From Sphaeroforma sirkka (taxonomy: Eukaryota > Opisthokonta > Ichthyosporea > Ichthyophonida), in contig LUCW03000016.1 of assembly GCA_001586965.3 (NCBI GenBank), forward strand, positions 177,501 through 220,000: a DNA stretch of 42,500 nucleotides, given 5' to 3'. The notes under the pieces were generated by a model. It saw only the letters and a program-made list of their open reading frames with translations, was not told the origin of the DNA and made no database searches. Below are positions 22,531 to 34,720 of this stretch, in pieces (position 1 is the stretch's first letter; each line of letters starts with the position of its first letter). A program made the position numbers and the translations under genes.

Positions 22531-23756
22531 ATGAAACAACCATGGCGCCTTATTCATAAGGCACTTCGTAAAGTATTGGCAGACAAGGCATCCGCGACAA
22601 TATGCCTCCCATTGAATACACGAGCGCCATGGTTCCCTCTGCTTTTATCGATGATGCAAGCAGATCTATTGCTTATCCCGCGAACAGCTCATACGTTCTT
22701 GAAGCATGGCACACAGGCGTGTGGTAAGTATCCATGGGAACATACGGTGGTGGTACGTATTGGCCCTCCATCGGGTTATAAAGTCTCTCCATCATTTTGG
22801 TGCAACGTGGGTCTCGAGGTACCTGTTTGTGAAGAAGCTAGTAATCGTTATCAAGAAACATGGGCACATCCAGCCATGACTAGACGTACACGTCAGATTG
22901 AGGAACAGGTGCCTGAGATTTGTGCGGGGGCGACGGTGATCAATCATCCTGGACATGAAGAAGCTAATCGCCGGGTGCAGCTTACTTGGCAGTTTCATGA
23001 ACAAGGACATCCTGCTCCAGCGGTCACGGTGCAACAGATGCGAGACGATGGACACAATTGGGACCAAATGCCATGTTTAGGTAATGACACTATGAAGAAG
23101 GAATTTCATCCTTTAATGAGCATTACGGCACGCTATCCATGGGACCATATTCAAATGGATCTCATTCCGATGGCAGTGACCACTAGAGGCAACAAATTTA
23201 TTCTACATGTCTTGGATGTGGCATCCAGATACTCTATTCTACGGGCGCTGCCTGCAAAAGATGCTAAGACGGTGGTGACAGAGTTAGTATCGGTACTTGG
23301 TGAGCATGGCTTTTTCTCGGAAGATTCAGAGTGGTGAGGAGACTGAATTTATCAACAACATTGTCAGGCTTATAACACGAGCACTAGGAATTGTACATAA
23401 GACATCTCAACCATACCGTCCTCAAACATTGGGTGCGGCAGAACGCCGACATAAGGAGATTCACAAATGTGTGCGCGCGCTTTGTGTTGGCTGTCCGGAA
23501 TTGTGGGATGAACACTTACCTTATACCATGCTTTATCAGAACCTTCGGATATCATGTCGGCACAAGTAAGCATCATTTAGTGTTTACTTTGGGCGTCGTT
23601 TCATTTGCAGACATGACTGATGATTTACCTGATCATATTCCGACAACGAATGATGCATGGCTTAAGCGATTGGCCTATCTTGAGAAGACGATTCTGCCAA
23701 AACTTCATCAGAAAACTATCAAAAACACTGATGCAATGGCGGAAGCCACTGACTAG
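22531..23756 (+). pseudogene. Retrotransposon integrase, frameshifted
   Basis: Frame A (22531-23337) holds a His-rich zinc-binding-like region (HPGHEEANRRVQLTW) without a clear C-x2-C, then the core start WDHIQMDLIP with the first catalytic Asp and FILHVLDVASRYS. The second catalytic block, normally D-N-G, is degraded around EDSEW (23325-23337). Frame B (23297-23569) resumes with EFINNIV and YRPQTLGAAERRHKEI, containing the third catalytic Glu. Frame C (23391-23756) covers the C-terminal part and ends at TAG 23754-23756. At least two frameshifts and a lost Asp make it inactive. Confidence 0.75.
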
Positions 23757-24209
23757 ATGCGGAAGTTTGATTCAATTGAGTTTATGTCGGGGGACGTTGT
23801 CATCATACTCGAACAGGGAGCGACTACCAAAGCCATGAAGCCTTTGTTGGGTCCATACGTAATTCATAGTCGTGTGAGTCAGAGTTACCATCTACGAGAC
23901 AAGGATGGCAGCAAACCACCGGAACTCAGATACCGTCCAGTTAATGTGGAGGTTTTTCGGTTAGTTCACCGGGCTACGGAGTCACCGCTAGATGAATCAC
24001 TATGGAGAGAAGGGAGATCGACATTCCGGCACATCACATCACACCGCCGCAATGAGGTGACTCAGCAATCGAAGTACCTAGTACACTGGCTAGAAGGCTC
24101 TCCCACATGGGTGACAGCGGATGCCTTTGATGATCCGAACGTGGTGACTGCATACCGTAAGTGGATTCAAACTCGTGAGAGTCGACGACAGCGACGGCTG
24201 GTTCGTTAG
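23757..24209 (+). pseudogene. Integrase C-terminus with chromodomain-like module
   Basis: This is the same frame as the preceding integrase end, after one TAG. It reads through an SH3-like GPF/Y-type segment (MKPLLGPYVIHSRVSQSYHL) and then KYLVHWLEGSPTWVTADAF, matching the Y-L-V-K-W-x-G...T-W-E pattern of a chromodomain. In chromoviruses this module directs integration to marked chromatin. The frame stops at 24209, the end of the coding part of the element. Confidence 0.65.
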
Positions 24210-24734
24210 AGCGGCCTAGGTCGTTGGTATGTATGGCCGGGGCTGCGTCCTTATTGCATGCATTAGTGGCGACTGCACGAGAGGTTACACAGCCAGACGT
24301 TATTAATAATAAAATAAACTTGCATAGAACTTGAGACATGTACACAGTACTTGCAAGACATAGATAGGATAATATGTTAATTCACATAACAATAGTCTTA
24401 TACATCATATACCATTCAAATAGGTCAAGTACAACGACTCCAGCAATACAGCACAATCGCAAGTAAGTAAGTGATATCAATAAATATATATACAAACTCA
24501 TACCCGATACTGTTGCGCATATACTTATGTGCATACATTTAACACACTACGAAAACATTCATACATCCCAGTGATATGTTGGTGATGTGGTACAGTGTAC
24601 CTGGTGTGACAAGGATACCACAGCACAACACTATACATGCATAGGCATAAAATAAAACTTTGAACACTTCACATACGACGCACGAAGTCGTTACACAATG
24701 AGCGGTGGTTGTGTGTTGCAAGGATATCTATATG

Positions 24735-25030
24735 CTTAGAGTACAGGCAAGCACCCTGTTGACTCTAACTAAGTGGCGAGCAATCCTGAGGACACGGCGC
24801 ATTGAACTTTGTGTGAGCTCGGTTATTAACTGCAGCTTCGAGCGTGTTGCGTGGCACCCAGTCGACAGAATAGACTATATATGGTTATTTAGATGCTGAG
24901 AATGCGGGCGAGCACGCCGTCTATTCTTACTCAGAGGCGAGCACCCCTGAGAGCACGGCGCATTAAACTTTGCGTGAGCACTATAGTCGGTGAGCACCCG
25001 CAGCTTCGAGCATGTTACATAGTCGCCCTG
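24735..25030. repeat. Two diverged copies of a 161-bp unit
   Basis: Shared words CACGGCGCATT (24793 and 24954) and GCAGCTTCGAGC (about 24830 and 25001) recur at a spacing of about 161 bp or a little more. The copies differ by many substitutions. Confidence 0.65.
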
Positions 25031-25050
25031 GGTGGTGTTGACTTGGATAA

Positions 25051-25170
25051 CATTATTACGTAGAAGTCGGAACGTGTTACATCATTACGTAGTAGGCGGA
25101 ACATGTCCAACATCAATACGCAAGAGTCGGAACATGCACGCATTATCACGTAACCAGTCGGAACGTGTAA
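25051..25170. repeat. Four tandem copies of a 30-bp unit
   Basis: Units at 25051, 25080, 25111 and 25141 share CAT-(T/C)A-(T/A)-(T/C)ACG and a GTCGGAAC(G/A)TG core, with three or four differences between copies. Confidence 0.75.
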
Positions 25171-27472
25171 AGCGCTGAGACAGAGTTACCGAATGCGCGC
25201 CCAACTAGAGTATGCTTCAGAGGACACCACACCACACTCGCACACAATTAACAATACATCAAGAAGTAAATCATATTTATACTCGAGAAGATAATTATAC
25301 AACACATATGAAGGAGCTGACTACGCGCGGCAGGTAGAGGTTATCTCTAAGCATCGTTTATTAATAAGATGGGCTTGTATCTGCTTCGTCGAACCTGTAA
25401 TAGACAAGGAAGACAGAGGGTATGCTGACATCAGAACAAGTACCAAGTATACCGACAAGCTTCCGCACCCTAGTAGACGAAGCGGCGCGACATATATTAT
25501 CTGTCATAAACGTATTGCTTTTAGTTTAATGCGTTTACGTTCATATTTAAAAAAAGGAAGGGCCTACAAATGGGGCCAAAATTTTCATAGATTTTTAAAA
25601 TAAAATAAACCTTTATAGAACAACGTTTACGTTTTAAATACACGCTAAATGTTTTGATATAAACGTTAATATACATAAGCAGGTATTAACCATCATATAA
25701 CATACACATAAACACGTATATCTCAGAAACAACGCATGCCACGGCACCCATATTTTTACACGTAAGAGAGGCAGTCATGAGCTTGAGAACTACATGGCTT
25801 CCGCACACACGACATTGAATCTCACACACGGGCACTTCACATGGAACGATCACGTGATTTCAAATGGACAGACATTCACTAGCGATGAATAGTAATTTAA
25901 CAATAACTTGACGTTAGTTTTTTAATCAGAACACATAATAGAGGTTTTAATCATAATACAATTGCAATAGAAATAGGCATACAACAGTATTTTCCTAAGA
26001 AATACAAACACGGTTGAGTATATGCCAATTTAATAACGTTAGCAGAATATAACACACATACAAGGCTTAGCACTGATAGATTAGACAAGTTATCGCATAT
26101 AATGGACGACCACAGAGATTTACGAACATATATTGGTATAATATCATGGATACCACTTCCATGGTATAACAACCTTATACTTAGGATATGACGTCACGTA
26201 ATCAAGCAAAATTTACCACCTTAAATTAGGTAGCACAGCGGACAAAACACGGATGGAATACACGGGCGTACAATAACACTATAGATAAACGTATAAGGCT
26301 ATACAGTAAACAATTAATACTACACGTTTATAGTACACACGAGTGAGATCAATTTAGAACCCTAACATTTGATGGTTGTCAATATATAGCGATAAATGAT
26401 TAACACAACCAACTACACACTACTGCAAGTTGCACGTAGAAATTACACTATATATAAAATTACATTATCACACAAGTCGCACAGACACATTCGAAACACA
26501 ACATTATAATATAAAAATTTACCATGATATAACACTAGGAAATTCGTACAGTCACATTTCCATCCATCGATATACACGAAATTACAAATACAATAGGACA
26601 CGGTGACACAGCACGACATGAGCATTACCTGCACTCGAAGATACACCGAGCGCTTGTCCAGGCAACTGACACGTGGTGGCCGACCACCAATCTTCTACAC
26701 TCACTCTGTGACCACTATCACCAACATCGGACATGACAACTATACTAACTATTAAAATGAACACACAAATAGCCATGGTACGCGACCATATAATCGCGTC
26801 TTGCGAACAAGTTTCTATAAAATGGTAGCATTTACGGCTCCAATATATCAAATCACTCATTGAAACGTTTTCCAAAACGGTTTAAAAAACCGTTAAATAA
26901 AGGTCGACACGCACCTAGCTAGATACCATGAGGTTTATAAACGTATTGACGGTTTCAGACTATATAAATATTGGCACACGAGCCATATCCATTCGTAGCA
27001 GGGCCGATCAAAAGTTTTAATATATATAGACGGCACTATAGTCAAGCAGCATGGGTGTTAAACAATGTTTTAATTAGAGCAGCGGTGACGTAAGCAAACC
27101 AGCTACTTGGTATAAACATACAACATGGTCGATAATTACGACACGCGAAGAAATATACAAATGTTGCTCTACACGAAATTTTCAAATATTTCCAGTCTTT
27201 TTTTGATTTTAGCCCTGTATTTTATTTTACTACAATATTATATATTTAATACAAGATATAATAGGGTACTTTTGTCAGTTTACAGTTGTTTATTGCGGTT
27301 TGTTTCAGTACTAATTACGACATCTTAAATAAAATTGGAAATAATATTTACGACGATACAATAACCCACGATCCGTGTAGAAAATTCCTTTTGTATTTTA
27401 TTTCAATCACAAGTTTTATCACAGATCTTAACGAAGATTACTGGAACACACCAACACCCAACTTGGCGGGGT

Positions 27473-27853
27473 TATAGACAAAGTACCCTGGACGGACATT
27501 CAGGGACCAGCAAGCCCAACCTACAAGTGGAATTTTAGGACCGGGTCAGAAGACCGGACCTAAGTAGAATATTTCAGGACCGGACTCAGAGGGACGGGAC
27601 CAAATATTGAGACAGATAAATTTAACATGAAAGATTGATCACTCAGAAGGTGTCATCATAATTTAGTAACAAGGCGACGAAAACCATAGATACGGGTATT
27701 TTTATAATTACCCGTTGTTAGAGAAAATCTAGTTCTACACAAGACCATGATAATAAGTACAGCAGGCGCGCCGATCATACCGGCACTTCTGACTGAGTTC
27801 AATTATTTCAGACTTCAACACTCTTTACTAAGTGTCACTTGGTTTTGACCACA
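27473..27853 (+). repeat. 3' LTR
   Basis: It is collinear with the 5' LTR over its whole length with scattered substitutions and small indels. Its first bases are TATAG where the 5' LTR has TGTGG (two G-to-A changes). It ends TTTGACCACA. The GGACCGGA words and the ACGGGTA...TACCCGT hairpin are retained; the hairpin loop differs while the stem is unchanged. Confidence 0.8.
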
Positions 27854-27857
27854 CGCT
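27854..27857. repeat. Target-site duplication CGCT, right copy
   Basis: It matches 11692-11695 and directly follows the CA end of the 3' LTR. Confidence 0.65.
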
Positions 27858-28320
27858 TTCACTTGCTGACCCTGGGTCCTCTCCATGAAATCATTCTCGT
27901 ATTCCAGAACAATCTCAGGTATACGGTCAGCTATCCAACTTTTGAGCGCATCTGAGTACTTCCTGACTTGCTATTTCTGTTTCTCAGTAAGTAGCGTTTT
28001 GTCGGCGGCACATACTATTGGTGCAGCTCTCTTCGCATGTTTGGCTTGCTCGGCTTTCTTACACTTCCACGCCAGATCATCTTTTTCTTTGTTTTTTCTC
28101 TTTGGCTTTTTCGAGACGTTTTTTCTCCTTCTCGGTTTCCATCATTGATCGCCTCTGTTCTCTATCTGTAGCCTCGACCTCTCTTCTCTTCTCCTTAGCA
28201 GCTGCCTGTAACAATGCCTTTTATGTGCGCATGTCTTTCTCCTCCATCCTCTTTTGCGTTCTCGCTCTTCTCTATCAGTCTGAACCTCCTTAGGGGAACG
28301 ACGCTACCCCTTCGTTCTTG
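27854..28320 (-). pseudogene. 5' part of the ORF split by the LTR element
   Basis: Reading leftward, a Lys/Glu/Arg-rich coiled-coil-like stretch (RSMMETEKEKKRLEKAKEKK) changes frame near 28090-28110 at an A/G-rich run, continues through DDLAWKCKKAEQAKHAKRAA, meets an in-frame TAG (27973-27971), and then stays open for 39 codons to the insertion site. Across the empty site these codons join in frame to 11691-11503. A TAA also interrupts the upstream coiled coil near 28220. The host ORF is thus itself degraded, perhaps from another element or a dead gene. No family is recognised. Confidence 0.55.
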
Positions 28321-28473
28321 CCGTAGGCTGCACATCTGTGGGCGGAATTTCTATTGATAGGCATGTAGGCTGCACATCTGTAAAGGTATATAGAAGGCAT
28401 TGAGTTATGATGTTTATGTGTTACCTGTCTATATATATATATATGCTGTTATATATATACTGTCGTATACATG

Positions 28474-28504
<31 letters not shown>

Positions 28505-29468
28505 CTAGCAGGTCCCGGAGTATCAAATCATATATAATACGTAAGTATATATAAATAGAATATTAATATCCACAGCGTCGCCTTTAAGGTAGAGGTTTTA
28601 CTATGTGGTATTTAAATACCTGTGAACAATCTTATGTATCTTAAGATACTAAAAGATGGTAAACGATGGCTTTTCTCTATAACATCCTATACTGAGATGA
28701 CTCATAGGATACAGGCTGAAGGCTGGAAGCAAAGTTTTTTATTTTAAAATAATAAACCTAGGTTTTACAACCTAAAATTCTATTGACTTGGTTTCTTGAG
28801 AAATCAATCAATGATAACTCAGCACCAGCCTCGGCTCGCCCTTAGGGAATGCCACGCCAACCTGGGACGGAACGTATATTTTTATTTTTATTTTTTTTTC
28901 TTAAGTGGCCAATTAAGCCGGAACCCTGGACAATGTGAACTTTCCTAAAAAGGATAAAATCCGTTTCATTGGAAGCGACTGGCAAAGCGCAATAGTGCAT
29001 AGCCAACACAACCGTCAAACGGGGTGACCGTTATTAATATCTAGGCGAATCCCTAAATAAATGAAACCGATGACGGTCCGAGAAGCGAAGGCATAATAGA
29101 CAAGGGTGCTCCCGTCTAGCCTCACTTTTTGACTAGTAGCTTTGAAGCTGTTAAGACCTGAGTTGTAAGCTAACTTACTTATTTTGTTTACAAGCGCACT
29201 TTGGTATATATTAAAATACATAGCACACTTATCACTAGACATCGACAACTGTAGTAAAGTACTACATTGGTTTACATATTTTAAGTTATTAACGGTGACT
29301 GATTATACGTGTGCATACACGTAAGATTCAATTGAATCGATTAGAAAACATATAAAAAATATATAAAAACACTCAAGTGTGAGATCAGAAAATTTTATTC
29401 TACTTACATAGACAGCTTTTACAAGCATACAGAAGCTTAAGCTTGTTGAAGGATTTAAATCCTGATAA
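28321..29468. other. Spacer with a repeated 15-mer and TA tracts
   Basis: GTAGGCTGCACATCTGT occurs twice (28324 and 28366). TA tracts lie at 28431-28443 and 28473-28499. A 5' LTR for the element that follows was sought here but no matching partner or primer-binding site was found. Confidence 0.45.
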
Positions 29469-31616
29469 ATGCCTCCTAAAAAAGGTAAAGGCAAGAAAAA
29501 GGTTCCAAGAGAACCAACGATCCACTGGGTGAATCCAGTAACTCGACCTAGACAGACTGTTGCAGAACAGAATGTCGAATCATAACAGAAGAGGCTGGAT
29601 ATGGTCCGAGGTTGAGAGCAACTCTTAAGAGATGAAGAAGGGACTTTGGTGAATGCCCTGGCAACAGTCAAGGCTGCCAGAGAACTGGCACTGATGCACT
29701 CTCCGGCATCATCACACTATGTGTTGAAAAATGAGCCAATGGACGAAGATGTCGCAGGACCATCAACAGCAGTTGATAAGCCAGGCAGGAAGGAAACTGC
29801 CAAGATGTCAAAAGTCAAAGACTCTGTACAGAGCCAGGCCTTAGCAACTGCAACAGTTGCACCATCAACTTATATGGAAGTAGGTGACGAGCCACGTAAG
29901 GTGACTGATTTAATCGATTTAGATCGAGATCCTTTACCATCAAAAGGTAAAAAGAAGGCTGTTGAGACTACTGTTACCAGCAAGTCTCACACAACTTCAA
30001 AGTCAACTGTAGAGGAGCCGTATGAGTACATGCTTCCATCTCCAGGAGACGTTAGTGACGATATGTCACAACCAGTGACCCCTGATGCTGCCAAAGTAAA
30101 GGCAAGGTCACATGAACAGCAATCGCCATCAGGCTTAGATGAGTTGATAAACGAGGTAAATACTTTGGAAAAGAGTATTCATCCTCGCGTGCCTTTTACA
30201 GAGGCACAGGAGGAAGATCACCAGCGTCGTCGGATAAACCTCAATATTTCGTCAGACGACGAAGACGATGGCCATGGCATGGGAAATTCACGACGTTACC
30301 GTCAACATGAGCGCAGCGCATCAGTGCCAGCTACAACATCAGTACCTGTAAAGGTAGTTGCAAGAAAACTCGAGGAGCGAAAGTCAGATCCTTGCTTCTT
30401 GCTAAAGCAACATCCATTAGGATTTGTGCAACGTTTACCAGCTGGTAAACCAGACGTTCGGAAAGCTGTACAGCAACCGATCTTGCCATCTGGCACACGT
30501 AATCCTGTGATGCCTGGGTTGAAATCTTATGTGCCGACCCAGTCAGGTTCACTACCAAAACCTGGAGTGGCACATATCCAAAAGGAAAAGTTTAACCAGC
30601 AGGCTAGAAGAATATCCACGCAAGAGTATATCTCTACGTACGCAGAGAAAACACGACATGGTAGATTACCATTTAAACGTGCTAAATCATACCAAGATCT
30701 TAATAGATCACCAGAACGCAAGAGTCAACACTTGCGATCAGACAAATCTCGTAAGAGACAGACCTTAGAAGAGCGTTATGATAGCGATCTTGCACGCGCA
30801 ATGCACGAGTCAACACTCCAGCATATGCAAGAAACAAGAGATGGAGGCGATGAAAATCGTTCCCCACATCGTCCAACAAGGACAACCACAACACATACAT
30901 CAGGTAGCAGTGTTGAGTCGGTAACGACTACAATGAGTGAAGACATTATTAATAGCATTCCGGATAACCGAGAGCAATTTGATCCGGCATACCCAGAATA
31001 TGACATAGAATGTCTAAGATACTACTCAGCCCTTCGTGATGCTGTGAGAGAACTAGACATCTCGGCCACGCATATGGTTGCATTGTACAAATCAGCCTTA
31101 ACGTTGGATACTGCACGCAGCAACAGATCCGATAAGTCCCACGTACGTGGAGATCAATGGATGAAAGACGTGAAGGACAGAGAGAGTGCTCTAAGTAAGC
31201 TTAGAACCTCAAAGAAGGCCAACTGGGTTGCCTTTTCTGATCTCTTCAAGACGTCACACTCACTTGCAATGATGAAAGATGAGTGGCATACCCAAAGAGT
31301 ACCCCTTAAGGAGTACTATTCGGCACTAACCCTGGTAGTAACGAAGAGATAGTGGTGAGAGGTGCAGCAGAGACTGGAAGCAGCAGAGACTGTTGAACAG
31401 TTCTTTGTTTTCCTGAAGCAGTTAGTCTGTAACGACACGAGTATGCAAATACTGGCTGATATGCTTAACACTGGAGAGCTCTATGTTCCTGTGAAAACAT
31501 GGGTGCTCGACTATGACAACCGACTGCGCAAGCTCCGTAAGAAAAAAAAAAATGGGCGATCGGACATAGCGAGGCTGTGGAGATCATGCTTATGCATTTC
31601 CTCATCAACGCCATGA
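29469..31616 (+). pseudogene. gag-like ORF of a second Gypsy-type element
   Basis: The frame begins MPPKKGKGKKK at ATG 29469. It is broken by TAA and TGA before 29646, then stays open for 568 codons to TAG 31350-31352, and continues after a further TGA through 31541. The first third is Ser/Pro/Lys-rich and disordered, including an acidic SSDDEDDG block. The last third is helical and capsid-like (YDIECLRYYSALRDAVRELD; KTSHSLAMMKDEWHTQ). It differs throughout from the gag of the 16-kb element, so the two belong to different families. At an 11-A run (31542-31552) the coding frame moves by -1 to that of the zinc-finger and protease part. Confidence 0.65.
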
Positions 31617-32776
31617 GCTCCGGCTGTAGAGCTGAAGGGTTCAAGTGGATGAACAACCACACAAACAAGTTCTCATCAGACCTTACAGACTTCACCTGGG
31701 AACAGGTTGTGCAGGCTTTTACCGAAGAAGAGTGGACACAAACTCGTTTTGTGCAACCAAGGAAAGATGCCATGACGAGTACCACAAAAGGCTCCGGTAA
31801 CGGAGGTCCAAGAAACGACCTTAAGCTTGGAAAGGGACATAGCTCCGGTAGCGGAGCAGATGGCAGAGGTCACCCATCCGGCGGTAGCGGCGGATGTCAA
31901 CAGACCGGAGGTGGCGCAGGTTAGCAGCAGCAGCAACAGCTACACGATAGACCGCAGGGTTATAGAACCCGATATGCAGACTGCGCATCGTGTGGCTACA
32001 CGCTACACCAGAATAAGAAGAACCAAAACTATTCTGGTGTACACAAGAAAGACTGCAAGCACCACACAGATGAGGCGTGCTCAGTGTGTGGCAAGAGTGG
32101 TGGATACCACAAAGGGTCTTGTATAAAGATTCCCAGAGTGGATATCAAGGCACGGGCTCCAAGGGATGGTGACAAGGCCACCAGACCTAGCCATTGATGG
32201 CGTGTGGCAACGGTTAACCGCATCTCGTCTAAAGACGATGAACGCGTTGTCTTACCTGTTTATTTAAATGAAATAGAGATAAATGCTCTTATAGATCCAG
32301 GATCTCAAATTTCTTGTGTGTCTAGTCGTTTCACATGTATGTGTGACTTAGACTTCTTTATAGAAGAGACGCATATTGTTATACAAAACAAACAAGACTT
32401 TAAATGTCAAGAATTGGTTAAAAGCGCAAATATCACATTGATGGACCACCGTATGGTGGAAACAGACCTTCCAGTAATAGAAATGTCTACACAATATGAT
32501 TGCATTATTGGTATGGGGGACTTATTGTCGTTTGGTATAACCATTAGTGGACTACCAAACTGTGTCGATCCTATAAAGGACCAATCGGACGACAATGTTC
32601 TCAAACCACCGTTGCCACCTACTGATGAAATAAAGGAATTAATTCCCGACTTAGCCGAACATATAATGGACTTGATTGTTACCAATCGATCTATAAAGAT
32701 CACCCAATGGGCAAAGTTCAAGTTCAACAATGGCTATGTAAGTTTAGACTTATCAAGAGTGGATCTTACACAGTGA
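31553..32776 (+). pseudogene. gag zinc-finger region and aspartic protease of the second element
   Basis: A single frame continues from the A run to 32776, broken by TAG 31922-31924 and TGA 32196-32198. It contains Gly/Ser-rich linkers, two Cys/His clusters (CASCGYTLH...HKKDC and CSVCGKSGGYHKGSC, the latter C-x2-C-x6-H-x3-C rather than the usual CCHC spacing), and a retropepsin-like domain. The protease active site reads LIDPGSQISC where D-T/S-G is usual, and the later motif is CIIGMGDLLSFG. The Pro in place of Thr/Ser is unusual and may reflect decay or a lineage variant. Confidence 0.65.
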
Positions 32777-33346
32777 AAATGCCCCTCCCGAAACTATGTG
32801 TCCCATAGACACTTAGACCATGTTTCAAAGCAAGTGAAACAATGGTTAGAAGATGGTGTGATCGAAGTTAACTACGAACCAACACCTTTTAACTTGGCAC
32901 TTTTAGCAGTAGACCAATTAAACTCAAATGGATCTTTTAAAAAGGTTAGAGGGTGCTTGAATATGAGTCCTATTAATAAGATCATACCGACACACAGTTT
33001 CCATCTTCCTCGTATAAACGAGATGTTGAGATCACTTGGAAATGCCAAGTACTTCTCGAAAACAGATCTTACACAAGGTTACCATCAACTAAAGATATTG
33101 CGTGAGCAACGCAAGTATTTCTCCTTTGCCTGGAAAGGTAAGCAGTACATGTTCCGAGGAGCACCTTTCGGACTGCATACGTTGCCAGCATTCTTTCAAC
33201 AGATCATGGAAGACCTGTTTTCAGATATGCCAAACGTCAAGGTTTACCTAGACGATATAATAATCTTTACCGAAACAAAGGAAGGACATGCACATGTCGT
33301 AAGACAAGTCCTAGCGCGTTTAAACGCTGTTATTCAAAATCATTAA
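32777..33346 (+). pseudogene. Reverse transcriptase of the second element, truncated after YLDD
   Basis: The RT continues in the same frame after a TGA (32774-32776). Seen in order are WLEDGVIEVNYEPTPFNLAL, a VRGCLNMSPINKII segment, FSKTDLTQGYHQLKI (palm Asp), FRGAPFGL and the catalytic YLDD at about 33244-33255. The protein ends at 33346, about 30 residues after YLDD. The RT C-terminus, RNase H and integrase are absent, so the element is truncated on its 3' side. No 3' LTR is visible. Confidence 0.75.
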
Positions 33347-33991
33347 TGATCAGCTTCTCGCATCGCCGTACTACATCCCACAGAGAAAAAGTCTACACGT
33401 GGGCTTTGTTTCTATTTGACTTATCTGAGTAAGGATATTATAAAAAAAGTAGAGTATATAGAGTAGCTGAAAGATACGACTAAGGGATACAATGGACCTC
33501 TTCTCAAGTACTGCTATCTCAGTTAGGGAAAGTCTATAGTCTCAAAGAACCGAAGTGAGTCTTTATTTGTTTTATCCAATTTATTAAGACTCATGTTTTC
33601 ACTGGGTTGTTTCTCTCACACGCTTAGTTCCGGTATAGCTTACCGGTTCTACCGCTAATTTTTCTGATGACTCTAATATCAGGAATAATTGATCCCTAAT
33701 TCCAATCTCAATATTTGATGATTCTGAAGTTTTGGATTTCGGATTGGCTTTCTGATAATCTGGTCCCTAGATGCTACATCGAGACACAGAGGGGACTGAT
33801 GGTAGACAATATCGAGTCTATGACTATGTATGTTAAGGTTATGGAATGATCAGTCTTCATAATCTTGTAAGCTATTACATACCTTGATAATATATAGTAT
33901 ATCGCTGTCGGAATGAATATGTGTAAAGTGCGCAGAGCCGAACAGATATCACACGGTTCGAGGTCGATATCGTTCTTTTGCCTGTATAATA
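33347..33991. other. No supported feature
   Basis: This is unique-looking AT-rich sequence after the truncated element. All frames are short. Confidence 0.45.

Positions 33992-34720
<729 letters not shown>

Larger units (their letters stand above)
24210..27472. other. Non-coding tail of the LTR element
   Basis: This 3.3-kb AT-rich stretch lies between the end of pol and the 3' LTR. It contains no recognised env or domain. It holds a two-copy 161-bp repeat, a four-copy 30-bp repeat, and a hairpin AACGGTTT-AAA-AAACCGTT at 26874-26892. A minus-strand frame (26582-26875, 97 codons) has one possible membrane segment (MAICVFILIVSIVVM) but nothing else to support it. Confidence 0.5.
11696..27853 (+). 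mobile_element. 16.2-kb Ty3/Gypsy-type LTR retrotransposon, decayed
   Basis: Two direct repeats of about 380 bp bound the element. Inside, in plus-strand order, are gag-like frames, a gag-derived satellite, aspartic protease, reverse transcriptase, RNase H, integrase and a chromodomain-like C-terminus. RT and RNase H before integrase is the Ty3/Gypsy order, and a chromodomain suggests a chromovirus. A purine-rich GGCGGGG (27465-27471) abuts the 3' LTR as a polypurine tract should. No standard tRNA primer-binding site was recognised after the 5' LTR. Multiple stops and frameshifts, and LTRs that match at roughly nine bases in ten by eye, indicate an old, immobile copy. Its length, far above the usual 5-7 kb, comes mainly from the internal array (6.2 kb) and the 3.3-kb tail. 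Confidence 0.85.
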
